NCBI GenBank assembly: GCA_002633005.1
Contig: NMRA01000121.1
Location: 280,847-344,846 of the forward strand
Direction of reading: 5' to 3'
From: Phoronis australis
Lineage: Eukaryota; Phoronida; Phoronidae
DNA length: 64,000 nt
Shown here one piece after another: positions 27,401 through 39,400 of this stretch; the first letter of the stretch is position 1, and every line of letters begins with the position of its first letter. The notes below the pieces were generated by a model, which was given only the letters and a program-made list of their open reading frames with translations, was not told the DNA's origin and did not search any database. The position numbers and the translations under genes are program-made.

Positions 27401-30400
27401 TCTACCATTTTAGCACACTTTGTGGTTCTGCTACAGTTAGCACTGCCATAATCGTATTTCTTAATTCCGCCACAGTATGCATACTTGGAAGTTAGTTTTG
27501 CTAGGTGTTGTTCATCATTAAATGCCTCAAATTCCTTGACACCATGGACATTTCCGTCAACGCACCCTTGCCATTCTTAAAAATTCGTATATATGTGCTA
27601 TAATTGCTTCAAAGGACCGGCAGTAACCGTGGCTGGAATGTCGGTAGCTTCGCGACTAAGTATACAACTAACTCCTGTTGAAATTCTCCATACTTCAAAA
27701 TTCTTGTTTGCAGGTGCTGGTAATTGTCTTCAATGGTTTTCATAATAAGAGACTAGAAATGCGAGTTGTCACTGCCTTACATTTTCACTGGCCACCTTGC
27801 TACATTCGACTTGCGCAATAGCCGAATTAGTGTCCACATTTGTGGTCACGTGCCGGATACAGGCCCATGAGACAAGTTGCAGCAACAAATTCAGTACGAA
27901 TCTATAAACCCTTTTACACGCACAATTAAAGGTGAAAGCAACCTTTTTTCATGTCACTTTTAGTACAAATAAGGTTCGTTGATTATCCCAGACACATTTT
28001 TCACTTAATTGCAACTTTTCGTAATTTGATTAATTTCTCGTCATCTACTCCGGAAGTGACGTTTGGGGAGGCAAGAGTTTCGCGCCAATTTCTTTTCATT
28101 ATAGTCTGACTGTGAGAGCTGTCGAGTGAGTCATTGTTCTACCTCGGTTGTGATCAGTTCGGTCGTCGTTTGCTTTTGTTTACAAGTCAGTCAACATGCC
28201 ACGTCTCACACGCGCTTTGGGTACCTTGCGTCGCTTTCCGAAGGATGACACACTTCGCGTACTTGGCTAGCTCGTTCATGTGAAGAACGCAGAGTTACCC
28301 GTCCACGCAACGTACAAAGCAGTGGAGGGTTACCGAGTGTGTGGCAAGCATTGTCTGCCGTCAGATTATGACAGATATGCACGCTGAATTGATGAAGGTC
28401 CCTGCAAAACAACGCCTTAAGAAGGGTACCATACCGTCGCTGTCGATTCCCGGCAGTGCCCCGTCGCCAACCCCGAGAAGTGCGTTTTTGAAGCGAGAAG
28501 CCTTGGGAGCTGTGGCCACTATATACACTGACTGGAGGCACTTCATCTGCTGTCACCCGTGCCTCCGAACGTACCCCATTGCGTGCAATTTCGGAAACTA
28601 GCAGTGATTCGCCCTGTGCTGTTGTCTCTGAGCCCAGAGCCTGTAAGCAGTCCTGCAGCGATGTTGAGTAGTGGGAGTGAATACAGGCCCAGTTCGACAC
28701 CCAGTGAAGAGGACAGTTCGTCATCCAATGAACAGATCGGTGAGCCTAAGTTTGATAAGTTTATTGTGGACTTGTATTGGAGCTATTTGGAAGGTGCCAG
28801 GTGTGTGGCGAGGGAGTCACACGGCGGGATGCAAGCAACTTGGGTGCTCAGATCACTCTTCAGTGGGAGTGTGTCGCGGGACACTCGGGCAAGTGGGACA
28901 GTTCTTACTCTGTACGTGAGACAATAATGAGTACACCCCAGTACGCAGCAACAGCGTGGCATGTTGACTGACTCCTAAGCAAAAGCAAACGACGACCGAA
29001 CTTATCACAACCGAGGTAGAACAATGACTGACTCGACTGCTCTCAGTCAGACTATATGAAAAGAAATTGGCGCGAAATTCTTGCCTCCCAAAACGTCACT
29101 TCCGGAGTAGACAACGAGTAATCAATTAAATTACGAAAAGCAGTAAATAAGTGAAAAATATGTCTGGGATAATCAACGAACCTTATTTTTGCTAAAAATG
29201 ACATGAAAAAAGGTTGCCTTCGCCTTTAAACGCGCAAAACTGATACTGTATTTCTTAAACCTTTAATTTAATGCTCAAGCTATACAACGAATGCGTGTTG
29301 AAACACAACATTGACCTTGGACCAACGATGGACTCCTTGCATCAGGACCTTAGTAAGCGGGGGGAGGGCGAGTGCCACCCCAAAAAAATTGCATGCCTCA
29401 GGGTCAAACCATGGCAACCGACAAAGGTGTGGGGCTGGGGAAAGACAAAAAAGAAAGACTTCGAATACTGATCAGAGCGAAAATTCAAGAGAACATTGAC
29501 AACTCGGTATCAGTGTATGGCTTACCATTTGAGGGCCCTGGCCAGGACAATTGTTGTTAGGGTCTCCGTTTTTGCAGCATAGGTCGTCTAAGTGCCCTTG
29601 AAAATGTGCACTTAATCATTCATACATGTATTTCGAAAATTCGAGAAAATTTGTGAAGCAAAAGTTTTTCGGAGCGTATTAATTCAGTCCAAGTTTTCCA
29701 GTGGTCCATAGGCGGTGCACTACAGGGGGGCTGAGGGGGCTTTAGCCCTCACTTTTTTCAGTACTGCGCCTTCTGTACACCTCCGGCATGACACTACCAA
29801 CTACTCATGAGGGGAAGTTGAGATTCCAAATTCATCAAAAACACAAAACATTCGTGCACAGCACAGAAGCTGTCTTGTAAGAAATGGCGATGCGTCACTG
29901 AACTTAGTTGAAGCCTGAAGGCAAAAATTCGATCCATCATCAGACCACCATATCGCAAAGAAGGACCCTAAACGATAACAGGGGTATTTCTTGAATGTCG
30001 GGCAGCTCTAAATGCTTTATTGAATTAAAAACTAGACTAATGAAATTCAAAAATTTACAAACCGTAGATCAAAAAAGAAGTTCAAGTCATTGCTCATAAA
30101 TTTGGAAAGATTGTCTTTGCACTTCCTTGATGCTTGTAGTTCCCAGTATTGTGCAATGAATTTAGGTTCTTCTAGACCGAATCGTTTGCTTGCCATTCCC
30201 GTGCACACTGCAAAGGCTGGACACGTTGTGACTCAGTGACGCACCCACGTTAAAAATAAGGTGTAGTCATGCAGTAGAATCCGCGCACAGTGATTGACGG
30301 GGAAAGAACTTGAACTGCACTGAGGGGTTGAAGTGTGTGCATTTTTGGGACACGCGTTCATTTTCCCAGCCGCCCTGCAGAAGCTGGACCAGTGGCCGTG

Positions 30401-33400
30401 TTTCAACAAGGAATTTTGATACAGCTCTATAGGCCAAGGATTTCGGGATCATATCTTTCCAAAAAATCTTCAGGAAATGACCGTATTAAAATGAACTTTT
30501 CCCGAAACTGGGTCAAAAAACGACCTTGGAGCCAGAACACGGGTATAGGTTCGAGTTAAGCCGCACGTCTCAAATGAATCATAGCGGAGCTGACCAGCGA
30601 CTAGCATTAGTTCGTCGAATTGCGCATGAATCATAGCAGAGCTGACCAGCGACTAGCATTAGTTCGTCGAATTGCGCATGCATGGATCAGACTTCCCGGC
30701 GACGCCACGACACCGGCCACCGTGGCGGGAGCAGCTAATTTCTTGACTAACACCTGCTTCTAAATCTGGATTTAAGCAAAATGACGAAGTCCACGCATAC
30801 ACACATGCAAACGTATCCAAATACAATTAAATGTATTTTCATGTGAAACCATTCAATGTTCTTTGAACATTGACTTGTATGAGTTCTTAATTTTCTTAGA
30901 TCTGCCCAATCAGATAGAACTGCGTTTCAAGTCATTCACTATAGGCACTCGAGGGTTCAAATTGGAAGCTCGCGCCGTATGACGTCGTATGACGTAGACG
31001 ATGCGAGCCTCATTTGCATATATTAGTGACATCTGTTGGTTCAAAAAAGAGGATCATGCCCGAGTACATGCCTGGGAAGAGGCATCTTTTGGAAGGGTAA
31101 AACAAGTCATGTTCAAAGCATACCAGTGCCATTAATATGAAGTCTTTGGGGACAAAAGTGGTGTCATTTTATAGCTAAAGAGTTAAGCTTTCAAACACAA
31201 TGCTTGGATTCCAGACTACTTTAACATTTACTTTTGAAATCACCTTTGAAAATACGTTAAAATGCGCTTAAACAGTTGTCCCTTCCTGGTTATCTCTTCC
31301 TGCTATCATCTATCATGTGCCAGTGATGAGAAACAAATGAGTTGACCTTGATGTTCAGGCATTAATTTCAAATAGCTGTAAAAGGTCAATTTAACAGCAA
31401 ATTCGAAGAGAGGAACAACTTGGCAAACTAGTACTTGCTATAGCACAGATGAGTGTGGGTTAATTCCCTGACAAAACATTGCAGGCAAAAATTTGACTGC
31501 AGTAAACAAGTCCAAGATGGACACGAGATTACACGTACCCATGCCACTTCCTCCTGATGGCGAAGATCATAGTAGTCACACATACAGGCATACATGTGTG
31601 AGTAGCCACCACATGGGCCAGCCTCTTTAGTCTCAAGGTCTTTGATCGTGTCCTGCATCACTTTTAGACGCTCCACGGGCACGACGTCAATCTGACGAAT
31701 GATTTTCCTGAAATAGAGCGCAAAGCTTGAAGAGAACCGCCAAGTTGAATTCTTACAGCAGAATAGTGCAATACTCAATAGTTTACCAAACAAAATAAAG
31801 GAAACACCGACTCGCGTTCAGTGGATACCCAGATGCCCATTCGTATGCAAGATTGTACGAGAACCTACTGAAACCTAGTTACTGCCATTCACGAGCAAGC
31901 AGTGCGCCTGTAAACAGCATATAGTTGGCACGTACCAAAGCTGAAAAGGTACACTAGGCACATTTGTCAGTTTTGTTGAGCACATGGCCAATATTTCGGT
32001 TTTCATTTTAATTGATAATTTGCTGCAAAGCTGTATTGATGCATCGCTTGGCTAACCTTCATGCAAAATAGATGAAAATTATGGCAAAGTTACAAAAACT
32101 ACTCACATCTTCAAAACTGTCCCCACTTTTCTATTGTTCACACCTCGAAATTAGCCAAGCACAGAAATGGCATGTTTTTAGCGCTGGTGGTGGATTATGC
32201 ATTAAACTAAGAAACGCGTTACAACTTAGAACCCTACACAAAACAGGAGCACCGTTGTGGAGCCTTGAGAAGCTTAATTAAACTTTGCCACAAATTTGGT
32301 TGAAACTGAGGTGAGGAGTTGGGCATTTGGTGAAGATTGCGAAGTCTGATGTGGGGACTCACATTACCAAGGCCTAAAAAATTGCTATAGCTTACTCTAG
32401 TGGAACAAGAGGGAAAACAGCCTTGATAGCAGTGGTGATATGTAGAATGATGTCATCAACATCACTAGAGTCGACGTCCATTGACTGGAAGTGGTGACTC
32501 TTATCCTTCACAGTCAGCCAAAGCTGCAAGCACAAAGTATAAATTATTAAATCAATTTCCAGAAATTCATTCAAGTTTCGCAAAAAAGTTGTGTTTTTTG
32601 CCCAAAGGGACTTGGACAAATCAGTGAGAATGCATCAAAAATGCACACTGTATTGAAAATATCATTCACCACTTTGTACAAAAAATTTCAAAAGATCACT
32701 GGCATGTCAGATCTGGATCTCACATTTACAGCAAGAATGATATGACGAACATCCAAATAGCTTTCACTTTCATTTAGCATAATGATGCATTTTGAGATTA
32801 ATGACGATAGTCAAACGCCATTAATCATTACAAAGTAAACAATAATACGAAACTAGTAAACCATTACTCTATACCCTTGCTAAATGACATGTTAATGACA
32901 ACTGAACTAAACAACAGCAATGCGTCGAGCACTGATATTTACCCAGAGTGCATTGCGAATGGTATGTTTCTAGGGGTGCTATCATTTTCATGCAAAGTAC
33001 AAGGAGACAATAATTGGACCAATAGGGGGAGTTGCGATAGTCAGAAATGATAAAAGGTATTGCAATCTCAGCTTTTAAAACTAACATCAAATCAAATAAG
33101 TTTAAAAAATAAAGTTTTTATCATTTATAACAAAGAAATAAGACACGTCACAAAGAAACACAGCACTAGGCATCCAAAAACAAGCAGGTCTAGTTTACTT
33201 TTCCATGAGGTTTGGCAGATGCAAATACGGCAACAAAATGACATAATGGCCAAACCACTTGTTGGAATTTGCTCAGAACCGGCAACTGATATCTCCAAAA
33301 TAGAACGACCACTAGGTAGAACAACAGTTGTCATGACTGCCTAGAAATCATGAAGTATCCGAACATTGCCTTTACATACCTCTGCGTCAAAGTTTCATTG

Positions 33401-36400
33401 GAATCTGTCCATTGCTTTTCTAGACGTCATCCAGAAACACTCTTCTCCCAAAAAACCCAATAAGCACCTTGTCAAGAACAAAATGGCCACTAGCATGTGC
33501 AGCAGAGATGAAATTCATCCAAAAAGCAACTTTGGGTGGAGTATTGCCATCAGATGTCTCTGTGCTAAGTGAGTTTCATTGAAATCTATCAATCAGTTTT
33601 CCAGATATCTAGAACGCTTTTCCCAAAAATACTGAAATGCCCTGCCCCTGGTCCCAGGGCAAGGACACATTGAAAAGAGGCCTGCACTGCTTTAATGTGC
33701 CAAATTTCATAAAAGGCCTGCCCCTATGGCCCTAAAGGGCATGGGACAGATTGATAAGTGACATGCAACCTTCTAGTGATGCCCTACGCAGTTGCGTCAA
33801 ATTTCATCAAGATTCAACCAGGGGTTTTTGAGATATTGAGTGTAAACCCGGACAGAATGACGACATTATGCGATCATGCTATGTGGGTGCATAAAAAGGT
33901 TCTGCCACATTATGCTTCGGGGCAAGTAACCACTAAAATTCACTCAACACTCGAATCCAAAATTGAACAAATTTGGTATATCACTCGAAGTATGTCACGC
34001 GTTTGGTCCAACCTTGAGTCGAGTTTTGTGCAAAGCTCGATGGGCTCGAGCCCCTGAACAAGATAATTTATCCAATTTTACCTGATTTGGCTTTTTGCTT
34101 TCAATCGCTTGAATGTCAAGGAAGTGGAACGTCATTTCAACCTAGAAAATAATAAATCACAAGTTACCCGACTGCAAGATTAATGACAACTTAAAGTCCT
34201 TGGATCAGGGAACAAAGTCGATAACTTCCAAAAAAGATTACTATAAAGAGGCAGGAATGGAACAATTAAAATAACACAAAGACAAAAGGGAAGCACAAAT
34301 AACAAAAAATTAATTAAAAATAAAATTGAATGCAACCAATAACTGATAGTGAAGCAATACAATCAACAGTACTTCTGAGGACTGAGAAGCCGTCCGAACC
34401 ATATTCATTAATGAGTTGATGCCCGTGCAACCAAGAATCTTACTCACGAATTTCTAAACAAGGTTTCAAATTCCATCGTTGCACTGGGCTTAGCATGAAC
34501 TCGTTAATTCAGTTTCTCAACAGAACCATCCAGAGAGTTAACCCGAGAGATGCAAGAAGCCCTTCAGGGGGGTTTGACATAGTTTCAATTTAAAAATGAA
34601 TTTTTTAGAATTTCATATCTTGTATGAAGACTTTGGTCTTTGCATGTTACATATTTGCAAAAAATGTGGGCATCACTGAATGAGCTGTTCTGTAACTGTT
34701 GCCTAAAGAAAGGCACCTTTAGCAAAAATGTAGAATTTATACGAGTTACTGAAAAGCCACCTCTAATCACGTTAATGATTTAAAATCAGTTTAATTTCAT
34801 TGTCAGTTTTATGATGTGAGGACTTTAATCAATATATTTCCCGATTTACTGGTTGCGCTACGCTGGCATTAGTAAACAGTTTTTTTTTTGGATTTTGAGC
34901 AACTCAAATTTTAACATTTTGCCTTCAACACAGAAAGATACACCATTGAATTTTTATCTTTTAACGTTATATTTTGATGCCATTGCATTTTTTATGAAAT
35001 AAGAAGACAAAACTTTAAAAGCTATTTTAGCTCAAACCGCACCACATAAGAATTAAGTCATATCTAATGTTTACACTTGGCTTTCCTATTGCTTAGTATG
35101 ATGGCATTGTCGACTTTGATGTCGCGCCATTATCAAATGCCAAAAATCTTTAATAATAAGTTAATCAATCTCATAAAGTGACCGCTTTATTGACTTTTTG
35201 GCAAACTATGTCAAACCCCCTTAATACTGAAAGTTTTGAAGCTGCAGTGAATTTGAAAAAAAGGAGCAAAGTTGAGTGCAAAAAAGCACCGAGTATAAGC
35301 AATTTGCAAGTTCTTGAACATTTGCATTATATCATGTTAAAAACCAAGTAATGCATATAACCAAACACATAAAAGGTAACGCAACATCACATACAGTAAA
35401 ATATCACCAATATTGGACTAAAATAATGGCCAGAACTGATCATGTTTTATATTTCAACTTTGTTTAGAATAACCATATTACGTACTCAAGACTTCGCCTG
35501 ACGCCAAGCTATTTAATGAAACTTAAAACACGTAAAGCGTTGATATGGTGTTTGCTGTCTTTTACGAAAAAATTGGAAATAAAATTCTACTCCTCCACCA
35601 TATTGTGTCCTAAATTTGTAAGATTTCACCGTACGCATGTTTCTCCGTTTCAGAATAAGTGAGCGCATGAATTCATGACAGACAGTTTTCAGAGGTGTGG
35701 ATAATGTTCAAGAATAATAGATGCAGTAAAGACACTAGCAGCTATGACTCTGGACAGACAGTATGTAGCATGCGGGCTATGACACTGGTAGACAGAGGAG
35801 GGCTAGACATGACATAGAGATACATGCCTCCCAAGGCATATCGGAGATCTGCAAGAGTCCAATAAGTTATGACAGGTCACAAAATCAATATAAATCACAA
35901 GTAAAAAACACAATGCACCATAAAATTTTTGCAACGTAAATATGTGTACAAATCGAAGGTATTCAAAGAAATTAAACCATGGCCATACTTAAGGGTATCA
36001 CCATTCAAACCATCTGCAAATTAACATTAGCCAGTAACATGGTCACTAAATTTCATGACGATCCTTCTTGATATCGAGACAGGAGAAAATACTAGTGAAT
36101 CTAACTTATAATTAGGGAGACAAATCTTCGTCTTTCAATTAACCTTCATTCTTTGAAATTGTACAACTGGCGACAAAAATGAGGAGTTCCATATGGTTGA
36201 AAACACACACTGACAGGGTCACATATCAGTAACAGACTTTCTGGTATCAGATAGTACAGTGAAGTTAGTGATCAGTATTACCAGCTGATCCATAACAAAA
36301 GACAGGACACCAATGTTCAGCAACATGCATGGCATTCTAGTGATCACAGATACATTCACTACAGTAGTTCTATGACGGACACTTGGCCTGCCCTTCTTGA

Positions 36401-39400
36401 CCAGACACAGGAGAACAGTACAAGATAAAGAAGATTCGATGGTGACAACATAAGACTTCTTACAGACTTGTAACATCATGATTCATTTCTTATTCTCAAG
36501 CAAAATGTTAAAGTTTGTCTATAACAAAATAAAGTACCGATAGTTCTTCTACTGTGACAACTTTCATTTTTGACTATACCAAAAATGCCATTTCCCCCGA
36601 AATCAATCAGACCTGTAATTTACTTAGAATTGGTCGATTGAATCCTTAATCAAGCAAAATGACGTAAAAATAACCGGAAATGACAAAAAGAGATAAAATA
36701 TTGTAAACCTTAACCAGCACGATTACTGGAAAGATGTCCAAACCGAATATTGATAATTTAACAATTTGTGGCGTTTGTAAAATAGTAATGAAGTATGGAG
36801 GACAGAGTTGTACAAAGCTGACAGCACCAACCAATGACTGCATAGAACATGAAGCCCTGACATAACCGTGCTGTGACTGTGACAAGACAGATGAAGCGGT
36901 CATTACATGTCCCCATATAGTTACATTTAGTCTGATGTCCGGCCTCAAATCGCATTCTAACTCCTCCGTCGAGCTAGAAAACTCCCTGGACATTTCAACC
37001 AGAGATTTCCTGATCTTGGCCAGAGATATCCTAGGCTAGAAATCAAACACTTTCAGGATTAAAAGGTGGTCAATTTTTCCATTTTCATTTGATGTAACTT
37101 CACAGGGGATGCAAAAACAAAAACTAAAGCCAGCTTCTGGACTCTGAATCTATTACCCAGTTTACACAACAAATTTTTGTGTCAGTTTGAAGAACGTCTT
37201 TACAGTACAGGATTAACTGTAATCAGTTCAAGCCAAACCTGCTAGAGGGGTGTATTCAAGCTGAATTACCAAGTCTCAGTCGATACTAGTACCTACCGTA
37301 AACGTTCGGGTTAACGCCCATGCTCAGTTAACCGCCCACCCCCTACTTTAGGTGGATTTTCGATTTAACCGCCCACTGCTCGGTTAACCGCCCTCCCCCG
37401 ATTTTTTGGATTCGCCAATTTAACCGCCCAGGGCGTTAACCCGAACGATTACGGTATGTTGTAAGTGTAAACAGGCAAGCGCATCGTAACGAATCCTTCG
37501 ACTATTTTCCTGCACATTTTTTTGTGCCAGTGACGCATGTTTTTCTCAAGACACGATACACGATTACGTATAGACAAACAATACCGAAATGGCAACTGGA
37601 AAGAGGGAGAGACAATGATGCTACTCAAGATCTCAAGTGACATCAGTCTTTTCTGCAAAGGTAGCAAGATTGTTTAGCGGAATATAAAAATCTCAGTATT
37701 TAAATCGACTTGGTCTTGGTAGTGTAGACGAACTGATTTGAGCTGGTCGGGAGTAATCAGTTGTGAAGCGCAAAGGCAGAGATGTAGCAACTTCAAACAT
37801 AGGGCTACATGGACTTAAACTAACTTAAAGTCAACCTGAATTAATAGTGTAAATAGGGTAATTGTTATAACCCAATATGCTAGGAAGTACAGTCAATCAG
37901 TTGCTGCTATGCCACTTAGTTTGTAGAATGTTATATGTTCACACTAAAATGGTAAAACTATGGTATTGCGATTGTCTGACGGGCAAAATCCTGGCAAATG
38001 CTCTGTCCTGGCCTCCTCTAACTCAAAATACTGGATTCGCCCCTGCCAAGGACTGAATTTCTATGAAAGTATCATGTAATAGTAGACCCATAAAGCCATG
38101 TATTTCGAGAAAAATTTATACTATTATGTGCACAAAAACAATGCCCAGATGTTCATATCATATAATTGCGTTTTCTCTAAAAATCATGATTTTTTCATGG
38201 AGAATGCAGTATTTTACACAAACTAAGATCTTTTTAAAACTTGCAATTTCTGATACTTTAATAAATTAGCTACAAAAGCAAATGTTAATTGTCTTGATTT
38301 TCTTAGTCTGTTAGCCTGAGAGCTTGGCTGCCAAAAATCAAGACTTCTGTTTTCAAGGTACAATGAACTCTCCACTGTTTACAGGAGAGTTCTCAGGCCT
38401 TAAAAGAAAACCCCAAACACAACTTTTGTATTGAACAAAATAAATACACAAAATTTCCAAGTTTCCTGCCAAAAACTGCGACGAAAATTATAGCAATCTC
38501 CAGGAAAGTTGGAGATAAAAAATGCACCGACATAAATGTGAACATCTGTGCATTACTTATGTAATGATTTTTGATCTAGAAATTCAATCATTCATCATGA
38601 AGGTAGCCAATTTTGGTAAATCTCACCACATTCAGACAAAGAAATGTAAAACTTGCACTTTTTTAACCTAAGGCTTCAAACATTGTTTGAATGCTCACAA
38701 TGTTTCAAAATATTTTCCGTTGGTAGCTGTGGTACAGAACTTAGGTATGGCAACTTTTTACACCTGGGCGCCATATTTAACTGGTGATTTTGCCGTACCT
38801 TACAAAGTCAGCGATTTATGTGTAAAAATGGAATGAGGAAAATGTAAACTTTAGGCATCTGTAATTTACAAGGGACCTCCCATAAATTCCAGTTTCACTA
38901 TCTATTGATCCAAGCTGATATCATTGCACTTCCTGGTTGTAACACAACAGAAATAACACAACTGAACCACTCTCATTTACACAACTGAGAACTTTGACCT
39001 CAGGTTCAACATGCATTGTGTTATCATTCTGTAGAGCTGCATGGACTCATGCCAGTTTTGTTTCCTTGGCTAATATGAGAGCAGATGAGGGACAAAATAG
39101 GTGGCAGACCAGGTTGATAGTTTCAACTCATTCACTTATTACCATAACAACCTTTGATGATCCAGTGTGTCACTGCTCTGCAACGCCACATATTGTAACC
39201 ATATGGCCATCCCAACACCAACACTAATTTTGTCCCTTCCATGGCAGTGACAGGGTCAATCCAATTAGTTAAAAATGCAATCTCTGATGGTAGATGTAGC
39301 TCCTCCTTTGTGTTATGGGATGGGAGGGGGGGTGATCACGTCCCTCCAGTAAGTGAAACGTTAGAACTTGTAGGGATCTTTGACCCCATTTCTATCCCTC

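Larger units (their letters stand above)
26390..31302. mobile_element. Composite DNA transposon with perfect 29-bp inverted repeats and 7-bp duplication
   Basis: The left end (26390-26418) starts CAGGAAGAGATAACCAGGAA; the right end (31274-31302) is its exact reverse complement over 29 bp. Each repeat is itself two near-identical halves, CAGGAAGAGATAAC and CAGGAAGGGACAAC. CTATCAT lies directly outside both ends (26383-26389 and 31303-31309). Removing the nested Kolobok-like element leaves about 3.6 kb. I recognise no transposase inside, so the superfamily is open: a 7-bp duplication fits P- or Dada-like elements, and CAGG ends resemble hAT, which normally leave 8 bp. Confidence 0.8.
26094..31538. 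other. CARMIL intron 6 (5.4 kb), nearly filled by a composite transposon
   Basis: Exons 6 and 7 join in frame (Trp then Asp at a conserved site), so no exon is missing. Nearly the whole intron is the element at 26390-31302, in which the Kolobok-like element is nested. Several stretches are richer in G+C than the surrounding introns. Confidence 0.8.

Noticed and set aside
28206-28724. 172-residue minus-strand frame
   Set aside because: It is antisense to the THAP/Kolobok remnant and is open because of the GC-rich composition.
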